From: Xenopus tropicalis
Taxonomy: Eukaryota > Chordata > Amphibia > Anura > Pipidae
Direction: 5' to 3'
Assembly (NCBI RefSeq): GCF_000004195.4
Contig: NC_030677.2
Span: 101,956,829 to 102,020,828 of the forward strand
Length of the DNA: 64,000 bases
Shown here: positions 23,801 to 33,594 of the stretch, piece by piece
Position numbering within the stretch: position 1 is the stretch's first letter
Layout: each line of letters starts with the position of its first letter
The notes under the pieces: generated by a model
What the model was told of the DNA's origin: nothing
Database searches by the model: none
What the model saw: only the letters and a program-made list of their open reading frames with translations
Made by a program: the position numbers and the translations under genes

Positions 23801-26800
23801 TCAGACACAGTGATCGGAAAGCTATAAACAAACACTGCTTTCTGCAGTGACTTTAACCTATAGCTTTAACATTGGAAATTTGAAAAATAACTTTGAAAAT
23901 GTTAAATGATTGGATATTGCGAAGTTTCATCATACAAAAAAACTGTTTTTGGGCGGGAGACCTCTAAATATTATTCACTTCTATAGATAAGGTTGTTTTC
24001 AAAACAAAGGCTATTGATAGTTTGATTACTCTTAGGGGCATATTTATCAAAAGTGTGAGTTTAGACATTGCTGTTTTTGTAGCTGAATAACAGCTGAAGG
24101 CTGCAGGTTGGTCAGGCCATGTTTAAAATGTTACTGACACATCTTGCCTTGATAAACACAGTATCCTACAGTTGCAGTCTTTCCTAATAAATAACTTTTT
24201 GATATATAATGGTGTTTCTTTACTTTTTAAATATTTCTGCTCCCCCCAAATTGGCCTGGGAGTCCTGAGGACCATGTTGCAGATTTTGCACTTTATTAGC
24301 CAATAATCCAGTAGATATACAGATAATATAGTTTAGTAGTCATCTTAGGAACTCCAGCAATTAGAGACTTAAGGTGGCCATACATGGGCCGATTCTAGCT
24401 GCCGATCTGCTCGCCTGGCGAGGTTGCTAAGTGAGCACATCTTCTTCTGATATCCCCCACTGAATATCGGCCACCATTAGACCGATTCGGCAGCTTATCG
24501 GCCCCTCTATGGGCACAAACGATGGGCTTGCCCAACCGGCATCTAGTCTGAAATAGCCCAGATCTCGATTGGGCAGGTTTGATTTTTCCGTTGGATCGGG
24601 GACCGCATCGGCTCATTGATACAGCCCCTGAACCAACAGCACTTATACCCGCCATTTTAATTTGATGGTTAGGCCCTAGGGCCAAACGATGGAATTAGGC
24701 CAATATCGCCCGCCCCTAGGTGGGATGTCGGCAGAAGATCCGCTCACTCGCCGGCCTTGCCAAGCAAGCCCGTGTATGGCCAGCTTTACACTGAAGCATT
24801 TATATCAAATCAGTATAAAGGGAAAATTTACATGGGTTTTGTCTTTTCAGCTCAACCAAATTGGTGGAGAAACTGCTTTTATACTATAATAAATCCAGTA
24901 GACTCTATTCAGGCAACTCTATGGCAGTCAAGAGTTAAACTTTGTGTTTGAGACATTTCAGATATTGTCACTGTTCCTTCCCCCTTTCTATATGGCAATG
25001 CAAATAAGAGAAATGCACACAAAACGTTTGTTTCACTGTGATTAATGATTAATAATTCATGAGTATTTGCATCCCTGGTGACCAAACTTGCTCATTTACA
25101 ACGACTGCCATACTGACCGGCATGTTCCTAGTTTTTTTTATTTAACACTACCTGGTAAAGCTGGCAATAAAAAGGGGCTCTGATATTTGAGAGATATTTA
25201 TTGCCTTGCACATGTCAAAAACATAGAACAAAATATTGCATTTAGACTAAACTGGCACAGTTTTTTTTTTGTACATGATGGCAGTATGCAAGTAAGGCAG
25301 CTCTGCTGAATAAGCAAATCTTTCATCAATTGCCCTACTGACCATCATGGTAGACCCAATTGAATTGATCTGGTTGTTTTGCCCCTTGGCCATTTACCAT
25401 ATAACATGAGAGATCTATTTGAAACTGTTGGTCGAGGACCACATCCACTAGGTCCTCGTCTGATATCTATAATCTATATCTAATTTATCACTGAACAGAT
25501 ATTAATCAGGAAGGCTATTGTTTTGGCTAATAAGCTGCCAGCATGGTCAGGAGTTAGCAGCAGTATCATCTTGTCTTAGATTTAGCTAGGATTGTTACCT
25601 GCCCGGTATTTCACTGAATCGATCTACAATCGGCCCGTGAATGGCCACCATTAGACCGATTCGGCAGCTTATCGGCCCCTGTATGGGCACAAACGATGGG
25701 CTTGCTCAACCGGCATCTGGTCTGAAATAGCCCAGATCTCGATTGGGGAGGTTTGATTTTTCCATTGGATCGGGGACCGCATCGGCTCATTGATGCAGCC
25801 CCTGAACCAACAGCACTTATACCCGCCATTTTAATTTGATGGTTAGGCCCTAGGGCCAAACGATGGAATTAGGCCAATATCGCCCGCCCCTAGGTGGGAT
25901 GTCGGCAGAAGATCCGCTCACTCGCTGCCCTTGCCAAGCAAGCCCGTGTATGGCCAGCTTTACACTGAAGCATTTATATCAAATCAGTATAAAGGGAAAA
26001 TTTACATGGGTTTTGTTTTTTCAGATCAACCAAATTGGTGGAGAAACTGCTTTTATACTATAATAAATCCAGTAGACTCTATTCAGGCAACTCTATGGCA
26101 GTCAAGAGTTAAACTTTGTGTTTGAGACATTTCAGATATTGTCACTGTTCCTTCCCCCTTTCTATATGGCAATGCAAATAAGAGAAATGCACACAAAACG
26201 TTTGTTTCACTGTGATTAATGATTAATAATTCATGAGTATTTGCATCCCTGGTGACCAAACTTGCTCATTTACAACGACTGCCATACTGACCGGCAAGTT
26301 CCTAGTTTTTTTTATTTAACACTACCTGGTAAAGCTGGCAATAAAAAGGGGCTCTGATATCTGAGAGATATTTATTGCCTTGCACATGTCAAAAACATAG
26401 AATAAAATATTGCATTTAGACTAAACTGGCACAGTTTTTGTACATGATGGCAGTATGCAAGTAAGGCTATTGTTTTGGCTAATAAGCTGCAAGCATGGTC
26501 AGGAGTTAGCAGCAGTATCATCTTGTCTTAGATTTAGCTAGGATTGTTACCTGCCCGGTATTTTACCTGCCAGCGGGATGGCATACGTGGCGCGGCGATT
26601 TGCTGAAATCGTCAACGTTGCCTTGGGAGGAAACTTCGGCGATTTCGCCGCTGCGTATGCCATCCCACCGGCGATTTACATTCTAGCCGGTGGGATGGCA
26701 TATCGGGGAGATTTGTTGCGCAGCGACACAGCATTACACAGCATTGTAATCCCACAGGGCGCTTACATGCCAGCACCTGCCAGGCTACACCATCGTATGC

Positions 26801-28545
26801 GTTTTTCTGCCAATACGCCTACAAAACTCCATATGTCCATCATTCCATAGAGCAATATGGGATCAGCATGGTAGCAGGTACACTTAACTGAAATACACTG
26901 CATATTTACAAAAAGTGAAGCTGCTAGTTCCTGATTGTATTAGTGGTGTAGTTTTCGTGTCTTAATTATATTATGTAATAATAAAATTCAAATAAAAAAC
27001 TAAAATATTGCTTGACTTTGCCTATGACAACTCTCATTGACTTTTGGGCTTAATAAATACCAGACATTAGAGTTTTCAAACCATAACTCAAATTCCTCAA
27101 ATTCGAGTTTTTTAAGTGCAAAAAAACTGGAATCGAGTTTGATAAATCACCCCCTATGTGTTCTCTAATGGGAGCTAGATGGAAGATATATTGCAAACCC
27201 TATGATGCCACTGCTAGCAACCTGAGAATACGTTTCAGGGCAAATTATCATAGTTATAATGGGTTTTTTTTCACAATTTAAACTCTAACTTGGCCCAAGC
27301 CTTGAGATCATAAAGTCTTTTTTGATAATGATTTGTTATTTAGTCCATACAACCTGCTTAAATACCTTATATTTTGTTAATTATTCCTGGTAAGTAAAAA
27401 TACCTCAAAAACTGTCTGCAATATTAAAGATTGGCAGTAACCAAAGAATAACTAAAGGAGCGATGCAGCCTCTCATTTTCTGAAAAACAGGGCATTTTGA
27501 ACAAATGAACAGAATGAAGTTGTTAAAAATTTTTGCACTTTATTTTACCTTATATGGTAAATCAATAGTTACGAAAACAATTGGAAGCCTTTACATTTTG
27601 CTTTGCATTTTTACTTTTAGGCCCTTGGTAACATTTAATTTTCCAATTTGGCATGGTTGGAACCTAGATACTTGGTATTTATGCACAAGTAACTTTTTTG
27701 CTCACTAAGCAAACCTAAACTAAGCAAAGTTACCTGAGAGTGGATAGGCTGTATATGTTCCTCTAAACACAGATATGCTGATCATGTGATTCTTACAAAT
27801 GGCAAGGCTCTCAGTTACATGTGCGATATAGTACCCACTCCTAGTTGTAGCAGCTGTCAGACATATATATACGTGACATGAATGTTTAATTGGTCATTGA
27901 GTATAGAGACACCCATGCACTATACTTATTAGTTTGCCTACAAGCCGCTGTATTTCATAAATATTTAGGGATTAGTTATCTCAGTCATACTGGTCATGTT
28001 TTTAGCTAACAGGCATATCTACTTAGTATTAGCGAATACATAAAAAAGGGCCACTAAACAAAATGCTGTTGCTAAATTGCGCTAAGTATAACACCTATAA
28101 TTACATATTTATAAGGCTTTTTTCACACTAGCAAAGAACATGCTGATTTGGTCAACTTTTGCCCTGTGTGTGCACTTACTGGCTTGAATGCAATCTGCCA
28201 GTGACTGTCCACAAGGGGGCAAATTTTGGACAAAAAAATGCAAACTTTAACAAGAGTTCCATACAAGGCTGAAATTACCTGCAGACTCAGCAGCACCTTT
28301 AGAGAAGGTAAAGAGGTTACAAGGTGAACAAGTGAATAAACAAACAATTACTCATTCTGGTATTTTCATTACAAAACATGTAAACATGTGAAGCATGCAA
28401 TATGATTGATTGGCATCGCTGCCAGAATTTCTTAGGGCCTTGCACTCACCGTGTTATAATATTCTGCCACATACTCAGAATGCAGGTAATTGCCTTCACA
28501 CCAGTCAATCTCTGAACTCTGTCTTGCAAATATACTGGGTGGCAT
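14694..28545 (-). CDS. acer1: acer1, alkaline ceramidase 1 (complete, six exons)
   Basis: Join, minus strand: 28545..28450, 20299..20185, 19721..19583, 16823..16686, 16075..15938, 14862..14694; 795 bp, 264 residues plus stop, the length of human ACER1. All introns are GT-AG and the phases close. Alkaline ceramidases are seven-helix ER membrane hydrolases that split ceramide into sphingosine and fatty acid at alkaline pH. Signature residues are all present: calcium-site pattern D14-W15-x-E17-x-N19 with E28; the S74-x3-H78 motif ([17 protein letters not shown]); D89; and the H206-x3-H210 pair (LHSIWH), W209 being split by the last intron. The C-terminus ([23 protein letters not shown]) matches human YEMPGETLKVRYWPRDS, VGLPYV. 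It resembles ACER1 more than ACER2/3, and mllt1 lies next to it as in human. No frameshift or stop was seen. Intron 1 is 8.15 kb and full of repeats. Confidence 0.95.
15128..15297. repeat. Short MITE family O in acer1 intron 5
   Basis: Inverted ends: ggggctcatttattaacact at the left, and the complement of agtgttgacaaatgacccct at the right. The core ccaatcagtggttg faces caattt...ggttgccattgg. About 170 bp, non-coding. Confidence 0.7.
15294..15353. repeat. Two-copy direct repeat next to MITE O
   Basis: The phrase ctatgtcttccttgcttttt plus atacta occurs at 15294 and again at 15328, a 34-bp period, starting at the right end of MITE O. Confidence 0.85.
15938..16075 (-). CDS. acer1: acer1 coding exon 5 (HxxxH pair begins)
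   Basis: 138 bp. The acceptor TTTTTTACTTAG|GTGTTC was chosen over the nearer CACAG 18 bp downstream because it restores [12 protein letters not shown] opposite human TSNKELRHLIEV with no gap. It ends CYLHSIW with H206. The segment [16 protein letters not shown] is close to human TSWISDRLLCSFWQRI. Confidence 0.92.
16410..16522. repeat. Inverted repeat in acer1 intron 4
   Basis: The arm ttacatggtcatggaactcc, continuing ttagtgacttatat, is mirrored by ataagtcactaaggaattcc, continuing atgaccatgtaa. Arms are about 37 bp with one or two mismatches around an AT-rich loop. Confidence 0.8.
16686..16823 (-). CDS. acer1: acer1 coding exon 4
   Basis: 138 bp. After completing R117 it reads [19 protein letters not shown], then [20 protein letters not shown] and KEIRK. 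The human counterpart has LRPTVNAYALNSIALHILYIV. Donor AGGAA|GTAAGTCC, phase 2. Confidence 0.93.
17153..17329. repeat. MITE family G, copy 3 (partial, decayed)
   Basis: Keeps ttatccagaaagctcagaat, a truncated middle, and the right end gagcattctgaataatagat and ccatacctgta. In acer1 intron 3. Confidence 0.7.
18689..18905. repeat. MITE family M, copy 1 (left half)
   Basis: Starts aaggggctcatttatcaaag and reaches the core ggccaggttggagctgcaga, then gtgcaattgagtcctat, where it stops. The core is the inverse complement of the 52-bp minisatellite unit at 47997. In acer1 intron 3. Confidence 0.8.
18909..19157. repeat. MITE family G, copy 4 (lacking one end), fused to M copy 1
   Basis: Runs in the family's other direction: ggattgttttggctccaata, agttgggataaagtaaaagg, ggagtctatgggagatagcc, ending ctttctggataatgggtttc. 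The terminal part is missing where it meets M copy 1, so the two halves form a chimera. Confidence 0.75.
19583..19721 (-). CDS. acer1: acer1 coding exon 3 (catalytic SxxxH and Asp)
   Basis: 139 bp, completes G71 and runs to the first two bases of R117. It contains [20 protein letters not shown] with S74, H78 and D89, the first half of the zinc site. Acceptor TTATTTTCAG|GCC, donor AACAG|GTGAGG. Confidence 0.95.
20185..20299 (-). CDS. acer1: acer1 coding exon 2
   Basis: 115 bp, residues 33-70 plus one base. It reads [20 protein letters not shown], then a charged loop and [11 protein letters not shown], aligning without gaps to human FSNIPFFIFGPLMM. This is the first hydrophobic helix and part of the second. 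Donor GTTG|GTAAGTGG, acceptor ATACAG|GTCAGT. Confidence 0.92.
20340..20605 (-). pseudogene. C-terminal remnant of a non-LTR retrotransposon reverse transcriptase
   Basis: The minus-strand frame contains [20 protein letters not shown], then [10 protein letters not shown]. This matches the conserved tail of CR1/L2-type LINE polyproteins (R-V-x-x-W-N-x-L-P, V-V-x-A-x-S, F-K-x-x-L-D). It overlaps nothing of acer1 but lies in intron 1 just beyond exon 2. No catalytic motif is present; it is a fossil fragment. Confidence 0.65.
20655..21200. repeat. MITE family J
   Basis: Left end tttaaagagaactaaaccct. The right end near 21170-21198 (gttaggctttatttctttag) is a looser inverted match. About 540 bp, non-coding; the 62-codon frame inside it is incidental. 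Acer1 intron 1. Confidence 0.6.
22043..22447. repeat. Large imperfect palindrome, family U
   Basis: Left arm: gtggcgaattaatg, gggacccctaggctat, gggtccatgtaatcaggggg, ctagctatttaaaaatatta, ctctactcttcc. The right arm carries the complements in reverse order: ggaagagtagagctg, taatatttttaaaaaactag, cccccctgatcacatgggcc, ataggcta-like sequence, ggttaatccgcc. Non-coding, acer1 intron 1. Confidence 0.75.
24369..24788. repeat. MITE family D, copy 2 (full length)
   Basis: Starts ttaaggtggccatacatggg and ends cccgtgtatggccagcttta. The interior carries ccgattcggcagcttatcgg, cccagatctcgattgg and gatcggggaccgcatcggc, shared with the copy at 41209. Confidence 0.85.
24458..25611. repeat. Tandem segmental duplication, unit 1 (acer1 intron 1)
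   Basis: From cactgaatatcggccacc to cctgcccggtattt. Everything from 24469 to about 25298 recurs 1174 bp downstream with few substitutions, and 25511-25611 recurs at about 26463-26563. The unit starts inside MITE D copy 2, so the duplication is younger than that insertion. Confidence 0.9.
25612..26563. repeat. Tandem segmental duplication, unit 2 (internally deleted)
   Basis: Copy of 24458-25611 including most of MITE D (25643-25962). It lacks about 217 bp present in unit 1 (25294-25510); the join is at a shared aaggc. A poly(T) is shortened here and the start carries about 20 extra bases (gatctacaatcggcccgtga) compared with unit 1. Confidence 0.9.
26571..26726. repeat. MITE family A, copy 3 (fragment at duplication edge)
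   Basis: Begins mid-element at cagcgggatggcatacgtgg, directly after duplication unit 2, and runs past the mirror ccggtgggatggcatatcgg. Both outer ends of family A are missing. Confidence 0.75.
26996..27168. repeat. MITE family N, copy 1 (partial)
   Basis: Contains ttgactttgcctatgacaac, cttaataaataccagacatt, ctcaaattcgagttttttaa and the end gagtttgataaatcaccccc. The same order, inverted, is seen at 43508-43885. Confidence 0.65.
28450..28545 (-). CDS. acer1: acer1 coding exon 1
   Basis: Residues 1-32, from [19 protein letters not shown] to YVAEYYNT. Donor ACG|GTGAGTG, phase 0. It holds the calcium-site residues D14, W15, E17, N19 and E28. The start is the first ATG and aligns with human MPSIFAYQSSEVDWCE. 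Confidence 0.94.
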
Positions 28546-29334
28546 TCTGTAGGAACAGGAGAGAAGAAGGTCAGCAGGGTTTTTTTTTTTTTTGAAAGGA
28601 CAAGTGGCATTGGAAAATAACGTGTATTTAGTATTAGGTGCAGTGTGAGATGGAAATAAGATTGACAGAGGGTCAAAATAAATGTATACATATGGCATAG
28701 GTTTGTTGGGACAGAGGGAGGGAAAAGGAGTCATGTTAGGGAGAAATCTGTGTCGCTGTGAAAACTGTTATAACAATAAAAGAATATGTTTAAAAGGTTA
28801 CTGGAGTAAATGGCTTTACTTATGTACCAAACAAGTTCTTCCACATTTTAAATGAACATACAGGGATTCCAGTCTAGCTGTGGATTCAAAGTAATGACAC
28901 GAGACTATGCATACACTGTTCTCTGTTTCTTATGGTTTCAGCATGCAGGTAAAATGCTGTCATTCAAACCAGGATCGAAAGTACATATTGCAAAATACAA
29001 AAAAGGAAAGTAATAAGCAGAACATTTTGCCTCCATTAACAAGGGAATTTCTTTGTATCAGTGTAACAGCAGACTTCAGACCTAAAAAAGTTTAAGACAT
29101 AAGTGGGGCAAAGTACGGTAACTGTGGTCCATATTATCAAGGAAGAATATGAGAATTTAGCATTTTAGTGTTCTTATGGCTTATTTACTTTTTTTTAACA
29201 TCAGACAACTCTTCACTGTTGCAGAAAGTGATAGCAAGCAATGGTCATGTACCCTCTTCATTCTGCTTGCAGTAGACATGACAAAGGGTATTGCTGATTA
29301 GTTGCTATGGATTGCTTCATTGTATACAATATAA

Positions 29335-29562
29335 ACTCTGCAGCTCCAACCTGGCCCAAGGAAAATCACGATAACGAAGCTTTAATGAATCTGAAACTTT
29401 CATACTCGTCGCGACAAATACGATTTTGTCACACAAATTGCAGCATAAATTGTCGCAAAGTATGAAAAAGTCGCCCAAATTAACGAAAAAGTCGCAAAAA
29501 TTCCATGAAAACTAGATTTTTTTGTATTTGGAAATAATCATATTTTGATAAATGTGCCCCTA
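29335..29562. repeat. MITE family M, copy 2 (right half)
   Basis: Begins exactly in the core (ctctgcagctccaacctggc), then cgataacgaagctttaatga, catactcgtcgcgacaaata and the end ttgataaatgtgcccc. Only half of the element is present. Confidence 0.8.
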
Positions 29563-29987
29563 TATCAAATATCATTTTTATAGGCCAGGCCTATAAAATA
29601 TCAGCAAGGTGGCACCTTAACCACAGCCCATTATTGAGTATATATATGATTCCCACCTGTCCCTGCCTACGTGAAGCTTACAGTCTAAAGTCACCCACAA
29701 ACAGCCAGCAAGTTATGCAGCACTTTGAAATAATTATTATAATATTTAATATAATAATAATAAATAATATTTATAACAAACAGGGGTTGTAAACTTAACA
29801 AACATGGGCTACAAAATAAAATAGGATCAGAAAGTGCTACCTACAAGAGCTAACAATCTAGAGGGACTATGGTAACCATAGCACACCATGCAACCAATAT
29901 ATGATGTGAGTCTTATGAGTTATATGATACATAATATTCGGAAGTAAAAGATGACCGCCAAGTCAAAACCTCAAAAATGAATACAAT

Positions 29988-30157
29988 TAAGGCTCTGGCA
30001 CACGGGGAGATTAGTTGCACGCGACAAATCTCCCTTGTCGCTGGCGACTAATCTCCCAGAAATGCCCTCCCACCGGCGATTTACATTCTTGCCAGTGGGA
30101 TGGCAACAAGGGAGATTTATCGCGGGCAACTAGTCTCCCTGTGTGCCAGAGCCCTTA
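29988..30157. repeat. MITE family A, copy 4 (short)
   Basis: Ends aaggctctggcacacgggga and the complement ctccctgtgtgccagagccc. The centre is shorter than in copies 1 and 2. It meets MITE H copy 1 at a shared ttaa. Confidence 0.85.
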
Positions 30158-30580
30158 AAGGAACAGTAACACCAAAAAATTAAAGAGTTTTAAAGTAAAA
30201 GAAATATAATGTACTGTTGCCCTGCACTGGTAAAAGTTGTGTGTTTGCTTCAGGAACACTACTATAGTTTATATAAATAAGCTGCTGTGTAGCCCTGGGG
30301 GCAGCCATTCAAGCTGGAAAAAAGGAGAAAAGGCACAGGTTACATAGCAGATAACGGATAAGCTCTGTAGAATACAATAGTGTTTTATCTGTTATCTGCT
30401 AAGTGCCTGTGCCTTTTCTCCTTTGAATGGCTGCCCCCATGGCTACACAGCAGCATTCTTTATATAAACCATAGTAGTGTTTTGAGGCAAACACCCCAGT
30501 TGTACCAGTGCAGGGCAGCAGTACATTATATTGTAATTTCTTTTATACACTTGAATGTTTTGGTGTTACTGTTCCTTTAA
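30157..30580. repeat. MITE family H, copy 1 (near-full palindrome)
   Basis: Starts aaaggaacagtaacaccaaa and ends ttggtgttactgttccttta. The arms pair through gccctgcactggta, aacactactatagtttatat, ggggcagccattcaag, ggagaaaaggcacaggt and cagataac to a short centre near 30375. Confidence 0.9.
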
Positions 30581-31608
30581 GGAGTGTTTTGGTATTGAGT
30601 GACTAGGTGATTGAATTGATGAGTAACAAACATACATGAGAAACTAGTAATAAATGAGTAAAGAAGTGGCAAATAGTAAGAAGCAAAAGCTGAAAAGAAA
30701 ACACCAAGAAGAGGCACAGACTAGAAAAACCTGCCTTTCTGTCAGACCATCCCAAATCATCTCTTACAATTCAAATCTTCTAAGTTTGAAATGTAATGTA
30801 TTGCGAAATGTATTGCTCTGTGTATATTGGAAAGCTAATAGTATTTTGCCTTTTCTCGTGGGTTTGGTGCCAGCTGCAACAGCGACAGGTAAAACTGAAA
30901 CATTGGCATAAATCCATGTGAGAGACTGCCCAGTGCACTGGCACACAGTTGCAGAGTACAGCCACATCCAGGCTTTGGAACTAAAATCAATGTGTCACTT
31001 ATTATGTATGCATTTTATCTTCCTCTTCATCAGCTTCATAAGGGATCACTTATATCAACAGATACTAAGTTATAATGAAGACGTTCCAGAGACTCATAGA
31101 AACGTGCATTCTACCTCCAAGCAAAAGCCAGCAATAGAAGTGAGCTAGTCATACATACCTTTAAGTTACCAAGACGTAACTAGCTAAGTGCTCGCATCAG
31201 TCAAGGACTCACAGAGGGATATCACAAAGAGGAGTGAGGTTACACAGGGAGCTATTACACAAGGGCATTTGAATATTCAAGAATCCCAGATGGATATGGT
31301 TGTAGCTGTTAGTGTTACAAAGGGAGCTGGTTGTGTGGGAGGCACAAAAGGAGCTGGGTGTGTGACAAAGATAAGGCTGGGTGTGTGTCCCAGACACTGA
31401 GAACTGTGACACAGCTGAAGATTACTACATATACACACACACATATATGATTATGCATTGCACAGATTTATTAATTTATGTATGTAAGGATAAATATTGG
31501 GGCTCAGTGCATTGTGGGTCTGTTTAAATTTGGTGCATTATTCTCCTCACCATTGCTAAACGTATTTATTTTTGACTGAAATCTGTCATGATCCTTCTTA
31601 TAGATCTG

Positions 31609-31682
31609 TTGCAGGGCAACAGTACATTATATTTTAATTACTTTAAAACACTTTAATTTTTTTATGTTACTGTTCCATTAGA
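31609..31682. repeat. MITE family H, copy 2 (right-end fragment)
   Basis: Only the outer right arm remains: gcagggcaacagtacattat, taattactttaaaacacttt and atgttactgttccatta. Confidence 0.75.
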
Positions 31683-31773
31683 TTAGATGTAGCTCAGACC
31701 ATATTAATAGTCAAAGTTTCCTCTATAGCCTTTTGTCCAGAGGGCCTGAAATCTAATAAATTACTTAAGGTAG

Positions 31774-32104
31774 TACAGGTATGGGACCTATTATACAGAA
31801 TGCTCGGGACCTGGGGTTTTACGGATAAGGGATCTTTCCATAATTTGGATCTCCATAACTGAAGTCTGCTAAAAAATTATTCAAATATTGAATTAACCCA
31901 ATTGGCTTGTTTTGCATCAAATAAGGATTAATTATATCTTAGTTGGGATCAAGTACAAGGTAGTGTTTATTATTACAGAGAAAAAGGAAATCATTTTTAA
32001 AAATTAGAATTATTTGCTTATAATGGAGTCTAAGGGAGATGGCCTTTCCGTAATTCGGAACTTTCTGGATAATGGGTTTCTGGATAAGGGATCCAATACC
32101 TGTA
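31774..32104. repeat. MITE family G, copy 5 (full length)
   Basis: Ends tacaggtatgggacctatta and the complement ataagggatccaatacctgta. Same internal order as copies 2 and 7. Confidence 0.85.
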
Positions 32105-32250
32105 CTGACATCTGACCATGCTTATTATATAGGACAGTAATAGGAGCTAATTATGAGTAGTTGTTGAGTTTGCAGCTAGGAGAGTCAGGTTTATCTTTGT
32201 GTATAATTAGTTTTAGCTCTGTTCATCTGATTGATCTGCCTCCGTCATCA

Positions 32251-32399
32251 AGGGCGAAGACACACAGGGCAATTAGTCGCCACAACTTTTTGAAAAGTCA
32301 CGGCGACTAATCCGTGCAGCGAAAATGCACGCGCGAACAGTCGCCGCGATGGCCATTATAGTCTATGGGTGACTAATCGCCCCATGTGTCTTCGCCCTA
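32251..32399. repeat. MITE family B (short hairpin)
   Basis: 149 bp with ends agggcgaagacacacagggc and the complement gccccatgtgtcttcgccct. The interior carries tagtcgcc and gcgactaat facing pairs. It resembles family A in phrasing (gggcgactaat) but has different termini. Confidence 0.8.
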
Positions 32400-32671
32400 A
32401 AGGGGCAGTGTAACCATTATTCAAAATGAGTTTAAAGAATAAGGCATGAGCTGAACATACTTTTTACCTACTGTTTTAATTATAACAAATCTATGTTTTT
32501 TTGTTATTGAACTTGAATGCCTGCCCATGTGAATACACAGCAGCTTATTTATATAAGATATAGTAGTCATTCTGAAACAAACATAAAACTTTTACCAGTG
32601 CAGGGCAGCAGAACATAATATTTTAATTAATTAAATTTAAACAATTTAAATGTTTGATGTCACTGCTCTAA
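32398..32671. repeat. MITE family H, copy 3 (internally deleted)
   Basis: Begins taaaggggcagtgtaaccat and ends tgatgtcactgctctaag, with tgcccatgtgaatacacagc and ccagtgcagggcagcagaac between. Most of the left arm and the centre are missing. Confidence 0.7.
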
Positions 32672-33185
32672 GGCTCTGCAAGGCCTTTCCCCCAAAGACT
32701 CCTGAGTGATTTATGCTTGGCTGTGTACATATATTCTCATATTTTGCCCTATAACTTCATCAGTATAACATGCTAGGATGATAGTATCTCACAGTTCTAA
32801 GTGAATATATTTTATATAAATGTATATATATATATATATTTATTGTAAATAATCTTCAATGGGTACAATAAAATGAGCAAGTGTCTTTTGAAACATTTGC
32901 TGAGAAATGCAACATGAGGTGTTCTGTTACCAATACTAGCTTGTGTCTCTAGAGTAAAGAGGGTAAAATGTAATCAGCAAGGCAGGCAGCATGGGACAGG
33001 GGAAAAAAAAGACTAACTTGGATAGAAGGCGAGGTGAGAGATTCATAGAAAATATGTGCAATATTGGAATTAGGAAAATCCCTTGTTATCTATCCTATTT
33101 TCCATGAAATGCAGAACTGCAAACCAAAAAATGAGCACCCTGATGTGAATCCAAGATCAGTAGGGTACACCATGAATTTATTTTG

Positions 33186-33594
33186 TAAAGGAATAGTAAC
33201 AACAAAAAGTTAAAATGTTTTATAGTAATTAAAATATAATGTGTTGCTCCCATGCACTGGTAAAACTGGTGTGTTTGTTGCAGAAACTCTACTATAGTCT
33301 ATATAAATAAGCTGCTGGGTTGCCATGGGGGCAGCCATTCGCAACACAGGTAATATAACAGATACATTCTGTAGAATACCATTGTATTCTGTTACAAAGC
33401 TTATCTGTTTTCTGCTAAGCCTGTACCTTTTTCAGCTTGAATGGCTGCCCCAGTGGCTACACAGCAGCTTGTTTATATAAACTATAGAAGTCTTTATAAA
33501 GCAAGCACATAACGTTTACCAATGCAGAGTAGGAGTACATTATATTTTAATTACTTTAAAATGGTTTCATTTTTTGGTGTTACTGTTCCTTTAA
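33186..33594. repeat. MITE family H, copy 4 (full, diverged)
   Basis: Starts taaaggaatagtaacaacaa, ends ttggtgttactgttccttta. Arms pair around a centre near 33390. More decayed than copy 1. Confidence 0.85.

Noticed and set aside
24395..25859. Two nearly identical 82-96-codon minus-strand ORFs, seemingly a duplicated gene
   Set aside because: Both are MITE D sequence carried in the tandem duplication; no family resemblance.
26578..26850. 90-codon ORF starting in MITE A
   Set aside because: The first half is the GC-rich MITE palindrome; no homology or splice context.
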